A stretch of 64,000 nt of DNA from Pezicula radicicola (GCA_003008705.1 PDUO01000008.1:1-64000), one strand, 5' to 3'. Shown: positions 33,838 through 44,690, counted from the first letter of the stretch. Numbers and translations: made by a program. Notes: generated by a model from the sequence alone, not told the origin.

Positions 33838-35487
33838 CAGAGACTGAAAGCCCAGTTGGCAATTGCAAATACTACTAGGCACACCTAGCAGCAAAGTAAG
33901 ATCTATCATCCATTAGGCAATTTATTTCTATTGCTACTTCTGTTGACGGAGCTATGGGTGGTCTAAAAGCGAATAAATGAAGTCAAGTCAATAGAGAGAA
34001 TGAAAGCTGACTCAAGTCATAGGTTGGCCTTGAACTTTGGGTTTTGCCTCCATTAACTGGGGAAATTTTTCTCTGGTGCTGGGTGCCTTTTCGACTTCCA
34101 CCAGTCTTTATTAGGATAGGAAGCTTCCGAAGGACCATCTGGTGCCTAAAGCTTTTGGAAGACTACTTAAAGCAGAGTGAATTGGAATTCAGAAGGTACA
34201 TCAGAGGCATAAAACGGGAATTGGGTTCTCTTCTTTGGAAATTCAAGATATATTCTTCAAAATGCCCCCTGTACCTTTTGTGAATCTGACATCGATTGAT
34301 ATGAAACATAGTTATCGATTGTTTAGGAGCTAAATTAGTGCTATTAAATATATATTATCTCTACCGGTCTGTGAGTTTCAACTAACATATCGGGATCTAA
34401 CAAGTAGTAAGACAAGGAGAATACTAACATTGACGGTCACCGCTTCTATTGGCTTAAACCAACCACTCTTAGCTAAGCGAGCGTTGACAAGTACGGCTGT
34501 AGGATGAAATACTCACACAATAGGCCGCTTTTCACCTTCAAAAAAAACGAATGATCCACGTTTCTCATGCCGGAACAGAATATAAAACCAAAACTTCTAG
34601 CATGTCAACTCGCTAAGCAATCTATCAACCTCTCTATTAAGCCCTCAGCTAAAAGCTAGGGCACTCAACGTTCGGTAACAACTAGGACTTCTTAGACCAA
34701 GAGATAATATCGGAAATGCTCTATTGTTGTTGGCGAACTGCTAAAGAAGTAAAACCTAAGGAAGAGAGGTAGTGGCTGGTTAAACGTACTTGTATAAGTT
34801 AGTTGTAGCGAATAATCTTGAATAGGTAAGCAATGACAATACAGTCGTTGTTAGAACAGCGGAAATTTTGATAAGAAGACTTCCTGCTGCTTCTTCGCAG
34901 AACAGTTATTTTTAAGGGGATCTGGATATGTGTAGCTTGTTTAATCATTGGGTTCATGGATTTGAGAGTGGGATGGAAGGGGAAGGGATGTAGAGAGGGA
35001 GATGGGTTTTGATAATAGTAGGTTGCTTGTAAATTTACCTTCCGTACCTACTCTATTTAACGCAATTCTCGCTGATGTCCAATTTCAAAGTTCTCAAACA
35101 AAACAGACAAATCAACTTACGATATCTAATTTTAGAAACAAGAATAGCTTTGGCAAGCTTCTGGACAAGGCATTAATAGGCAATATTAATGGGGCACTAT
35201 CAGCAGGTGGAATATTGTCTTACCTTAGTCCTTTCTCTTTTTCAACTTTTACAACTACTTTGCTATTATGTACTGTATTTCATGGTACAGTATATCTTCA
35301 ATTGGTCCGTTCTCGACTGCCGAGGCTGGCTCCAGGGGTGAGGAGGGGTTAATCAGCGATCGATAAGCTACCCCTGCCGCCAAGCGAAAATGTTGTGACA
35401 TCAGGATGAGGGCAGCAGATTGCCCCGCTCTACAATAAAAGTGAATCTCGAATTCTTTCTTTCGGCTTCTCTTCCCCCCATTCTCCC
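33838..35487. other. Intergenic region, no gene recognised
   Basis: The region holds only short frames without support. One at 35002-35352 has a hydrophobic stretch but ends in low-quality sequence and has no family features. The last 100 bp are the dienelactone hydrolase 5' region. Confidence 0.5.
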
Positions 35488-36486
35488 ATGCGTTTACTAT
35501 TCACGACTTCAAGATCAATTCAACCCCTTTTCAAACAGCCCTTCAACTACACCAACAAACGATTCTTCAGTATGGCCGAACACGGACACTCCGCAGCTTG
35601 CTGCAGCATTCCCCCCATCATCTCGAAGGGCTACGAGCCCAAGGGAAAATACGAGACTATTGATGGCATGAAGACTTGTGAGTATAGATAGTCTAACGCT
35701 ATCATTCCGAAGCTGACAATGCTGCTATAGATGTCACCGGACCTGCCAATGCCTCCAAGGCCATTCTCTACATCTTTGACATCTTCGGATTCTTCCCGCA
35801 ATCCCTCCAAGGTGCCGATATCCTCTCGACCTCCGATAAGCACAATCAATACCAAGTCTTTATGCCCGATTTCCTCGAGGGCAAGCCTGCAGACATCACT
35901 TGGTGAGTTGCATTGGAAGAATTTAAGCAACAAGATGCTGATAATTACAAGGTTCCCACCGGACACTGATGATAAGAAGCAGAAGATGGGTAACTTCTTC
36001 CAGAACCAGGGCGCCCCACCAAAGACTGCATCTAGGATCCCAGCAACAATAAAGGAGATCGAGAAGAAGTACCCAAATATCAAGACATGGGGAGCAGCAG
36101 GCGTAAGTCTACAATGTATTTACAATACTCAAGTCTCAGTCTCTGATATTGTGTAATAGTTCTGCTGGGGTGGTAAGATTGTCTCCCTTACGTCTAAGGA
36201 AGGCACTCCTTACAAAGCGGCCGCCGAGCTTCACCCAGCAATGGTGGATCCATCCGATGCCAGCGCAATTACCATTCCCATCTGCATGCTCGCGTCCAAA
36301 GACGAGCCTGTTGAAGATGTCAAGAAGTTTGAGGCGGGTCTGAAGGTCGACAAGTATATTGAAACATATGTAGACCAGATCCACGGATGGATGGCTGCTC
36401 GAAGTGACTTAGATGACCCGAAGAATAAGGCCGAATATGAGAGGGGCTACAAGACAGTTTTGGAATTCTTTGGAAAGCATTTGTGA
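35488..36486 (+). CDS. Dienelactone hydrolase family protein (AIM2-like)
   Basis: Four exons, 35488-35677, 35731-35902, 35952-36102 and 36160-36486, encode 279 residues. The alpha/beta-hydrolase fold carries the DLH triad as Cys173 in FCWGGK, Asp219 in ASKDEP and His246 in QIHGWM. DIFGFFPQSLQGADILS is the usual strand-helix after the oxyanion region. Family members hydrolyse dienelactones or related cyclic esters. The N-terminal 28 residues (MRLLFTTSRSIQPLFKQPFN and on) have Arg, Ser and Phe but no acidic residue, which suggests a mitochondrial presequence. A second Met at 35572 would start the cytosolic form MAEHGHSAACC. Alternative starts could give dual targeting, which is inference. All introns are standard. 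Confidence 0.92.
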
Positions 36487-36945
36487 GTTTGTTTCCTAAG
36501 CGACGAAACTCGGAGGAGCAGTTTAGGTTTATTTGGGGTGATGATACACACGAAAATGGTTGAACAGCACTCATAATTGGTGCCAGAACCACTGCAACCT
36601 CGAAGATCTAAATGCGCGTCACTCATTCAACAATAGTTGAGAAGTGTTTAGTAGAAAAAGAAAAGAAAAGAAAAACAAGCTGCCAACTCGCTAGCCAAGC
36701 TTTATGCGAGTAAAACAGTTCATACCATGCATATTTCCCCACGACTCGGCACTGCAGTGAAAATACGTGTCATCTTGAAATAAGATGCTGACTGCTATAA
36801 TCAAGCACGTTACTTAACCAATGTGGATTCTGAATGCATCGATCATTATAAGCTTAATTTTCGAGAGCATCTTGCAGAGTTAAGTGACCACTCTAATCAT
36901 AAAAGCCTCCCTTTGTCCCACCCTATTTGTAGCACCAGAAATGTC

Positions 36946-37345
36946 TTAAACAGCATTTGCAACCACAATCGGCGAGTAGAAAACCGTCATGACGCCCTCA
37001 ACTCCCAACTGCTTATTCCCCGCCTTCAAGGTCTGATGTGCCGCACACTCAGTGTCATAGTACTTCATATCTTCCATGCTCTTGAACACCGACTTAGCAA
37101 CGATTGTGAAGCCTTGCGCCCGAGGATCATCTTCAGCCACGCCGGCTTCCAAAGAGAGGATGTAGGGCTTGCCGTCCTGTACAGAGTGAGTTAGCCACCT
37201 AGGTTTGGAAAAATTGGATAGAGACGAAGAGCAGAACCTTTGACTGTGTCTTTGAAAGCGTGGCATAGTTCTTCAGAATTGTCTCTTGATCTGCCTTGGA
37301 AGGTATCTTGAACATGGTTACACGAATGACTTGACCGGTTGCCAT
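36946..37345 (-). CDS. Dabb-domain (stress-responsive alpha/beta barrel) protein
   Basis: Two exons, 37345-37238 and 37176-36946, encode 112 residues, the usual size of a single Dabb domain. It starts MATGQVIRVTMFKIPSKADQ, a first beta strand and helix. The second half has KPYILSLEAGVAEDDPRAQGF, followed by MEDMKYYDTECAAHQTLKAG, where the conserved His ends the last helix. VMTVFYSP closes the barrel. Dabb proteins form dimeric barrels. Some are stress proteins and some are cyclases for polyketides, but none of that can be assigned here. The gene is divergent from the Mpv17-like gene, and a 150-bp foldback element lies between them. Confidence 0.9.
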
Positions 37346-37599
37346 TGTTGCTGGACGTTGTCTGATCTTGCTAGGGTATTGAGTGAGCTTTTGCGTAGAG
37401 AATCTTCCGGTTGAGCTTTTTGTATGTTTCAAGAGATGAAGGGTAGGATTGTGGAAGCTGAACAGTCTGTATTTATATATAGATGTAGCACTAGACATAC
37501 TTCGTAAGCATTCTCCTCCTATTGCTGGAGCTTCAGCTTACGGAACTAGTAAATCCCTAAACGAGGGGTTCTTTCGGCTAAACCTTATTTAATCGTGTA

Positions 37600-37749
37600 C
37601 GGAATAATGATTCTCATTCTTCGCCCCCACTCCCTCCGGTACTATAGTATGGCTTATTCAGCTGTAGCCTTTTGACAACTGCATCGTTTGAGCAAGTCAC
37701 ACTACCGTACCAGAGGTAGTGGGGGCGAAGAATGAGAATCATTATTCCG
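37600..37749. mobile_element. 150-bp foldback/MITE-like element with perfect 32-bp terminal inverted repeats
   Basis: The left end, starting CGGAATAATGATTCTCATTC at 37600, is repeated as an exact reverse complement ending at 37749. After the 32-bp perfect part the arms stay similar for about 15 more bases (CCTC.GGTAC). The inner spacer is only about 50-60 bp, so the whole unit folds into a hairpin. No coding capacity and no clear target-site duplication were seen. It lies in the bidirectional promoter between the Dabb and Mpv17-like genes. Confidence 0.85.
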
Positions 37750-37970
37750 GAGGTCAGGGGTATACGATTAGCCCAAAGGTGGGAGCTACAGGGGTTGTAG
37801 CAGACGTCACTTTTGCGACCGCTCTTCATTGGTTCAAGCAAAAAATGCATTGAGAAGACAACTCAGAGAACGCAGTCTTTTTTCAAAATATCATCGCGCT
37901 CACGTATGTGATATAAATATCGATCTTCACACATACAAAACCATTTGCGCAAGCTTTGTTACCAGAAAAA

Positions 37971-38682
37971 ATGCCTTCACCGATAGTCAATACGACGATA
38001 CAAGCTTGTATCTTATCTACTGCAAGCAATTTGATCGCACAGTGTATAACAGCCTACAAGAGCGATGTATGATAACTGGTGTTCTATTGCGCGCTGTTAA
38101 ATGCTAATAATTGCGAAGGTACCATATATATTCGAGTGGACTCCAGTTGTGCAGTTCATTCTCTTCACAGTACTCAGCACTCCCCCAAACTTCTACTGGT
38201 AAATCTCACCTGCACTTCCCAAGCAACAGCGCATATTTAACCAATTTCAAAGGCAATCCTTCCTCGAATCTGCCTTCCCATCCACCTACCTCTCACCTTC
38301 ATCCTCCGCAATAGCAGCTGCAGCCACCAACGACGAGAAGGAACTCGATAAAGAAGAGAAGACACATGAGATCCTTGAGCAAAAACTTCATATCACAAAT
38401 ACAACCATTAAATTCCTCCTCGATCAAACCTTCGGTTCTGCAATGAATACTCTATTATTCTCTCTCGCTTTTGCTGGTTTCAATGGTGCGACTACAGAGC
38501 AAGCTGTGCAGATTGCGGGTGAGGATTTCTGGGATTTGATGTATGCGGGTTGGAAGTTGTGGCCTGCTGTTAGCGCGATCAATTATACTTTGGTTAAGAC
38601 TATTGAGGGAAGATCTTTGGTGGGTAGTCTTGCTGGTATGGTTTGGAATGTTTATTTGAGCTTGGTTGCTGGTGAGAAGTAG
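37971..38682 (+). CDS. Mpv17/PMP22-family membrane protein (Sym1-related)
   Basis: Three exons, 37971-38066, 38119-38198 and 38253-38682, encode 201 residues. The start MPSPIVNTTIQACILSTASN is the usual first membrane helix. VPYIFEWTPVVQFILFTVLS and PPNFYWQSFLESAFPS follow, and the family signature comes late as LMYAGWKLWPAVSAINYTLV. The acidic insert DEKELDKEEK is a loop. Four hydrophobic spans are visible. Relatives are small channels of the inner mitochondrial or peroxisomal membrane involved in stress tolerance and metabolite exchange. The exon 1 to 2 join (GTATGA..GCGAAG) was found by frame continuity and gives YKSDVPYIFEW, which fits homologues. There is no damage. Confidence 0.9.
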
Positions 38683-39669
38683 GGGAGGATGGATGATGCA
38701 TGGTTTGGGCCATTGAGACTTGGGTATTGGAGTTTGGCGTAATGAAAAGGTTGGGATAGGAATTCTAGAGGAGCACATCTGGGATCAGGATATTCGGGAT
38801 TTTCTACAATAGGCTGGTATTATAGCTCAGCGATAGATTTCTTTGAAATCAAGAGCGATCTTCATTCGGCACCTCTTGGTTCTCCGAAGCATGATTCTTT
38901 ACTTCTGATGTGTGCAAAAGAATGCCTAGGACATTCTTCTTTGCCGACTCACTCTGCTATATAAAAAACCACAGTACAGTAAGCTCTACCAAAGCTAAGA
39001 CTATAAGGAACGACTTCTTCATAGTCTCGACGAACTATTTATTCGTTGTCAGCTAGCGAACTATTGGCATGCAGCGAATTGTTGTTATTCTTTAGTTAAA
39101 ACGAATAACATAGAGCCATAACAGGCAATAGGAGGGGGTAAGCAAAAACTATACACCTATAAGACAAATTCAAGAGGTCTAGGAGTTAGGGTAATCTAGG
39201 TACTAGACTAAATAGTATATAACATCTGCTGTTGAACAATTGCTTATAAAATGCCTTTGAGACTTATACTAAATCAGGCGTTGGTCTGAAGAGGATTTGA
39301 GAGATGCAAGTCTGTAGGAAGGCCTCCTGTGTTGAATTGTTGTCTTCAGTTGCCTAACCTATTTTAGTACTTGAGAGACAAGGTAAAAGATATTGATAAG
39401 TCTTCTCGATACTAGGACCCTAGTTAGGAGCACCCTGAAGAATTTCCTACATAAATATATCAACGCTTGGTTCCAAGTGTAAAAGTCTCGAATGAAACGA
39501 AGGCTTTCTAAAAATGTTTCAGCGAGAACGGAGCTCCGAGGAAGGTACTTATGCATTTATTGATGTTATCTTCTCTCACTAAACCCGATATCGAGTTGGT
39601 ATATCATCCTGGCTCCGGGGACTTCGGACATCAGACCTCGAAAGAATCATCTCTTCCTGCAGAACCCGT
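38683..39669. other. Intergenic region, no gene recognised
   Basis: The sequence is moderately A+T-rich. A minus-strand frame at 39359-39556 is protein-like in part (ETFLESLRFIRDFYTWNQAL) but has no family match and probably is a relic. GCGAACTA and CGAACTAT motifs at about 39028-39062 recall the tandem repeat at 10553. Confidence 0.45.
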
Positions 39670-39840
39670 TTATGACCACCATGGTCGCCAATAGCCTAGG
39701 CCGAAAGCCTCTCGATATTGATGCCCGTCCACGCCGTTGAGCTGTGCTCGACCACATAGGCCTACCGTCCTCATTTTCCCATGGATCCTCCCTACAGTAA
39801 ATCCAGCAAATCCGGTGGTCCCACCGATCACAGCATATTG
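39670..39840 (-). pseudogene. Orphan open frame, possible gene remnant
   Basis: A 57-codon open frame without an ATG begins after a stop at 39843-39841 and ends at 39670. It reads like a Gly-rich globular segment (AVIGGTTGFAGFTVGRIHG, then GVDGHQYREAFGLGYWRPWW). It lies directly downstream of HSK3 on the same strand, so upstream exons would have to overlap that gene. It may be a leftover C-terminal exon. The family is not recognised. Confidence 0.3.
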
Positions 39841-39873
39841 TCATAAACATAATCATCCATCATAACCACTCCT

Positions 39874-40361
39874 TCAAGTATCACTCTCTCCACTCCCGCG
39901 TTGCTGCTGCTGACTCCCAGCACTCCCACCTGCAATAGTCTCCTCACCCAATACCTTACTAGCAGCCATCAATCTACGGACATCCAAACATTAGCCATTG
40001 TCCTTATTGCTCTTTCGCTTCTCTATCCCGCCTCCATTCTCATTTATGATCATTTATGAGCCAGTATAAAAACTAAAAACTTACAAACCACCATGAAATG
40101 CACCCAGTCCCCTCACACTCTCTGCTTGTACACTCGTCATTCGTAATAAGCTCTCGAGGTCTGCAAGGTTGGCTTGGAGTTGCGCAAGTTGGGCATGGAG
40201 GTGTGACTAATAAATTTTGTCAGTTTATGCTTGGGATATAGATTGGAAGAGAGGGAGGAGGGAAGATATACTAATTGTCGCGGTTTTATACTGCTAGGCG
40301 CGGTGGAGAGGCGGGGTGCGCCTGTTGCGGTATTGCTGGATTGGGGGAGTCGAGATGTCAT
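39874..40361 (-). CDS. HSK3: DASH complex subunit Hsk3
   Basis: Three exons, 40361-40272, 40206-40085 and 39973-39874, encode 103 residues. The core SHLHAQLAQLQANLADLESL, followed by LRMTSVQAESVRGLGAFHGG and LMAASKVLGEE, is the Hsk3 family signature: a single coiled-coil helix and a short C-terminal block. The N-terminus is Ser/Thr/Pro-rich and the C-terminus Gly/Gln/Ser-rich. Hsk3 is one of the smallest of the ten DASH/Dam1 subunits. The complex couples kinetochores to spindle microtubules. Introns (GTATAT..ATTAG and GTAAGT..CGTAG) give exact frame joins. The gene is small and split, so automatic annotation could easily miss it. Confidence 0.9.
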
Positions 40362-40620
40362 TGTTGCGAGTTCAGTAGAGCACAAGATGAAATAGTCGAT
40401 TGGTAGAGTGTTATTTGGAGTTCGAGGTGCTATTGAATTCAGATGGTGCTGGTGTTGATAGAGGGGTGAAAGCGCGTTGTTTGCTAGGGCTGAAGTAAAC
40501 AGCACTAAGCAGCCGAGTCAGACAACGAAAAAGTCTCGCTTATTGGCGCCCACAATCTGGGTCCAAAATGAATATAAGAATTCAAATAACTAAACCTCTT
40601 CCAACAAACAACAACAAACA

Positions 40621-40719
40621 TCCGAAATGGTGTAGTGGCTAGCATTTCTGCCTCTCATGTGACTGAGTAACTCAAATCACGGTGCGCAGGAGACCGGGGT
40701 TCAATTCCCCGTTTCGGAA
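40621..40719 (+). tRNA. tRNA-Glu (anticodon CTC) with a 27-nt intron
   Basis: Acceptor stem TCCGAAA pairs with TTTCGGA, followed by discriminator A at 40719. The anticodon stem TCTGC pairs with GCAGG and the loop carries CTC at 40654-40656. The T arm is CGGGG-TTCAATT-CCCCG. A 27-nt intron (40658-40684) sits after position 37, the canonical site for nuclear tRNA introns. Internal A box (TGGTGTAGTGGC) and B box (GGTTCAATTCC) are present. Confidence 0.95.
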
Positions 40720-40726
40720 GGTATTC

Positions 40727-40731
40727 TTTTT
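40727..40731 (+). terminator. RNA polymerase III terminator of tRNA-Glu
   Basis: A run of five T residues follows the tRNA 3' end by eight bases, the normal Pol III stop signal. Confidence 0.8.
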
Positions 40732-41497
40732 GCGTCTTTTGGTATTAGATCCCGAATGAGAGCTTGTGCATTTGTATGTTTTTTGGCTTGAAATAATGCC
40801 TTATGCTCTGCGGATGAGTGCTAAAAGTTTTCGTTTTGTCTTTTTCTCCATTTTGTCGTAAGCGAGACCCCTTTTCCATTTCGCTTGGCTCGGCTCTCTT
40901 TCGAGCAAGACTACCACTACCACCCTACCTTAGGTATTTTGCTTTCTTCTCAGAATCCTCGCTTTATTCTCCGAATGAAGGATATGCTAGTTGAGAATTA
41001 TGAAGCTGATTCTCGCGAGGTTTATAAAGTGGAACACCCTATTAATGAATTATAGTGAGGAGTAAGTAGTATAAGTGCTCTGCGATCTCTGAAGCAGTGA
41101 AGCTCCATACTTGAGCATGTTACGTAGTACAGTGTAGTTTTATAATATATAAAACTGTAAATTAATCTTCGAGACGATTTCCACAAGTTCGATTCCTTGT
41201 TTACGTTATATTACTAGCTGTTTCAAAAAAAAAATCTATACCGATAGGTCGAAGTTCAGAAGCTTGAAGGGTATGCGAATAGACACAGTAACAAAGATGA
41301 ACGTAGGGAGTAGATTTAGATTCCTTGTTAGAAGAGTAGAAGGAGAACATTTTTTATCAGGAATAGTAGATTGCTAAAGGGAAGCTATACTGGGTACCCG
41401 AGCAAATGTAAATTCTGCTTTGATATCAAATATAATAAGATATGCTGTCAATAAATTGCTTGCTGTCAAGTTGAATTAAAGACAACTCCGCATTACT
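40732..41497. other. Intergenic region with a possible tRNA-like relic
   Basis: No gene was recognised. At 41122-41206 a T-arm-like ACAAG-TTCGATTC-CTTGT and a six-of-seven acceptor pairing (ACGTAGT with TTACGT) suggest a degenerate tRNA or SINE-like relic. The anticodon arm is not convincing. Confidence 0.35.
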
Positions 41498-41890
41498 TTA
41501 CTCTACTACAGAAAAGGTTAGAGTAGGGTCTGCCTTGTTCATAGCAGCCATCCACTCCTCGAAGGGATCGGGGTTCTTGATTGTTTCGGCCGTCAATGCC
41601 TTTGCAGCACAGAAGAATTCAACGGGAGCATGGTTATAAGCGAGCGCGGGTAGGTGCTGGTTCTCAACGCGACTGACGAAGGTTAGGGAGGGCTAGATAT
41701 TATAGGTGGAGGAGGAAGCTCTTCTCCTAAGGAATATGAATTTCGAGTATAGTTCAGACGGACGAATGGCAAGTTAGTGCAAGTCTCGGGTCTTAGAGAG
41801 GACAGGGCTGTGTTGTAGAAGGTTTTTCGTCGAATATAAGTTAGCGTTAAAGGTGGTTCTAGACCTATATAGTAGACACGAATAACGGCT
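41498..41890 (-). pseudogene. Frameshifted gene fragment of unknown family
   Basis: Two open segments lie in different frames. The first runs from about 41890 to 41702 and includes YIRRKTFYNTALSSLRPETC and LPFVRLNYTRNSYSLGEEL. The second runs from about 41692 to 41498, reads SLTFVSRVENQHLPALAYNH, then VEFFCAAKALTAETIKNPD and FEEWMAAMNKADPTLTF, and ends at a stop at 41500-41498. The segments meet at CTATAATATCTAG with a one-base frame change and no intron-like gap. An in-frame stop lies just upstream of the first. Composition and codon use are clearly protein-like, in contrast to the flanks. The family is not recognised. Confidence 0.5.
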
Positions 41891-43744
41891 GTTTAATTAG
41901 AGTATTCTTAGGACAATGGTATGCAAGGTGATAGCTGTGCTGATAAAAGGCAGGAATTGGGTTCACTTTGTGGGATTGGTTCGAGATGGCAAAGGAGATG
42001 TAAGTCGAAGAGTTTGCTGATCGTCCTATAGAAATATTCGGTGAGGGAAATCCCTTGAATATCTATCCACCCAGATAGGCAGAAGCATCTATATTATAAA
42101 CAACTTCGCATCACTACTAAGTACCCTGCTATCCTACAAAATTCTACATTGCTCCTTAGTCTATGCTGCAAAAGCCTCTACATAATTTCAACAGCGCTAC
42201 CGCGATCTTCCTAGTTAGCAATAGCATAATTAATCTATAACCCTTGATTAAAATCTAATTTCGGCATTTCTACTATAGCACTCCCTTCGGTTTGGTTTAT
42301 CTTAGCTATTCAACAGATGTGAGAGCATCGCTGGATTGCGAACAATGATTTAATAAGGTCCTAGAGACTTTCGCTGTAACGTATGTAGTCTCTTAAGTCT
42401 AAACTCCGAAAACCTAAGAGCTGGGGCAACGTAGCTCGGCTATATGTGAAGATAAAACTAGTTCCGTTCTTACTAGCACTTACATTCTATTTGACAACAA
42501 GTAATATAGTAACAACATATAATATCAGGTCAGAATTAAAGTAGAATTTTCATTTACACAGGTGGCGGATATTTTCGGTCTCTTTTAAGTAATTGTAGGT
42601 AGCACGAGTCTTCCTTTCGGGTTGCTAATGAATATAAAATCGGACCAAGGCATCCATTCTGCCCAGTGACATTTTCAGAGATTCTAGAGGCCTAAAAGCT
42701 TCCGACAACCTACAAGTAGAAGATTAGAGCAGCTTTAGGTAACTGGTAATCGGATTTGCAGTCAGTAGTTTATCCGTGGGACTATGTCCTTAAAGTTCGC
42801 TCTATAGAACAGTGGTTATCCATTGTGTTTGCGTACAGAAAAATCTAATATACTCCTACTGGAAAAAAAATTCTGCACTATTGCAATATAGCTGAATCTG
42901 ACGTTAGATTTACATAACCACGAGCCAGTAGGGATGTGAGAGCTTAGCTTTCTCTTTTAGAAAGCTAACTATCTTGCACGACATAATTTTTTAGTTTCTC
43001 TCCCTGGGATTTATTTTCGGGTATTCGGCCGGTTTCCAAGCAGTAAAGCCTTCAATTCGTTGAAGAATGGTTAAGATACTATACTTATACATAGGAGTAG
43101 TATTTACGATATAAGGAACTACTTCGAGTTAAATAGACAAGTAAGGATTAGAGACAAATAAGCTCCACTAGAGATCCCAATAGAGCTTATAGTATAGCAG
43201 AATATATCTTAATGGGAGTTTGATATTCTTTTCTAAAACCATACTCAGAAAAGATTATGTATCCTCCTTTTGTATTGTGTAGCTTAGCAGTCTTAAATTT
43301 CGAGAATCAGGCAGTACGTCGTCACAGCCACCTCAGAGACCAGAGTCTAATAATATATTTACCGGTTAAGGAGCAGCATGCGACAATCATTGCTATCATA
43401 TGCCGCTCGTATTTGAAGACAGCTTGACCAGATGAGGTCGACCAACTATGTTGGCCCGAGAGGGTCTTACTCAGATCATTTTCCCTCAGTAGGCGCCCTG
43501 TTCGGCGTTAATACTACTATTCTAACGCTATACTTAGATTTTGAGATCTAACAGGATTTCCGCGAGTGAAACCACATACGTATCAAAATATAAGCAGACT
43601 TAGGAGACCGTTCTGTCGTGCCCAATCTACATGAATAGCTCGCTATCCCGGTCTCTCCTCATATCCTCTTCAAATATCCTTCTCGGGATCAAGCTATAGT
43701 CCTGCTGCAACCTAACTCTGACTAATTAACTCAGCATACCATTG
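41891..43744. other. Degenerate intergenic region, probably repeat relics
   Basis: Stops are frequent on all frames and no gene could be built. Short protein-like snatches on the minus strand at 41930-42100 may continue the fragment at 41498-41890. The region looks like old, partly RIP-mutated DNA, but it is far less extreme than 1-6430. Confidence 0.4.
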
Positions 43745-44548
43745 CTATGGCGGTGCTGCTGAAAGCATCAAGGCAAGCAGTCGTTTTTCCGTTGCGTGCT
43801 GGAATAAATCTTCATTGTCGCGAGAAGCAGAGCATTCCTGCAGTTCATAATTTCCCTGCCGTAATTTCTCTCGGATCTGGACTTCATGTCTAGCAAACAG
43901 CAAAGTATTAGTCGACATTCCTGATAAGTGATCCAAATGGAATTGTCGGTGTTCATGCTTCAATTTCGCGGCGAAGGAGCGCTCTTTGAGAGCCGGTGTG
44001 TATTCGTACAGGTATCCAACTTGAACAGATAGACGGGTCCAGAGCCTGGCATTATCTAGGGAAGCGTCTAAATAACTATCGATAAGGGCGTCAAGTAAGG
44101 CTGGGAGTGGAGGGTAGAACGTAGTTGCACTCAATGGCTCCTGGGTCTTTTCTGGCAGCGTATAATTCCAATCCTCAGCCGGGAGAAGTATGGTTGTTTC
44201 TGGTCCTGGTGGTTTCTGTCTTGGGGGTGATAGCGGCGGTGGCTCAGTGGTGTCGATATCTGGCAGCTCTTGGTCGGGAATGGTTTTCGGAGGCAGGAGG
44301 CGGCGGTTTGGTTTTTGCGCCGTCCCATCGTCGATTTCAGAGGGGTCGTGTTCGACAAGACTCCACCCATTCTCGATGAGCACATGAGCTGCCTCGTCAA
44401 TGTCCTTCACCAGGATGTGGACGTCGAATACAATAGTAGGGACGTCGTACTGTGCGAGGGCATCTTCAAACCACACGACGCATGGTATCTTGCGGTCCTG
44501 CAGCAAATAGCAAGGGTACAGCCGCAACTCAGAGTAATCTTGTGCCAT
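43745..44548 (-). CDS. Hypothetical protein, degenerate nucleotidyltransferase-like
   Basis: This intronless gene encodes 267 residues and begins MAQDYSELRLYPCYLLQDRK. The N-terminal part (IPCVVWFEDALAQYDVPTIV, then FDVHILVKDIDEAAHVLIENGW) has the strand-helix-strand pattern of the NTase fold seen in related fungal hypothetical proteins. The GG motif is lost and the D-x-D pair reads FDVH, so catalysis is doubtful. A Pro-rich linker follows at about 95-145 (LLPPKTIPDQ, PPPLSPPRQKPPGP). The C-terminal helical domain (LLDALIDSYLDASLDNARLW, LKHEHRQFHLDHL) ends the protein. It is divergent from the NTase gene at 45991 with a nested foldback element between them. The NTase assignment is an inference from pattern, and function is unknown. 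Confidence 0.6.
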   Translation of the reverse strand: MAQDYSELRLYPCYLLQDRKIPCVVWFEDALAQYDVPTIVFDVHILVKDIDEAAHVLIENGWSLVEHDPSEIDDGTAQKPNRRLLPPKTIPDQELPDIDTTEPPPLSPPRQKPPGPETTILLPAEDWNYTLPEKTQEPLSATTFYPPLPALLDALIDSYLDASLDNARLWTRLSVQVGYLYEYTPALKERSFAAKLKHEHRQFHLDHLSGMSTNTLLFARHEVQIREKLRQGNYELQECSASRDNEDLFQHATEKRLLALMLSAAPP

Positions 44549-44690
44549 GCTTGCGTAGAGAATGGTGACAGTGAAGTCGGTAATTTCCCACGAATGTGTA
44601 TTTCTCTTTCTTGTACTGTTGGTGTTGGGTGTGTTGGTTTATGTATGCCGTATAGTACCACCGGCGGACCCCGCGGGAGAGGCTCGTCCG

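Noticed and set aside
35002..35352. 116-codon plus-strand frame with a hydrophobic stretch
   Set aside because: No coherent protein pattern, poor start context, no family features; treated as chance.
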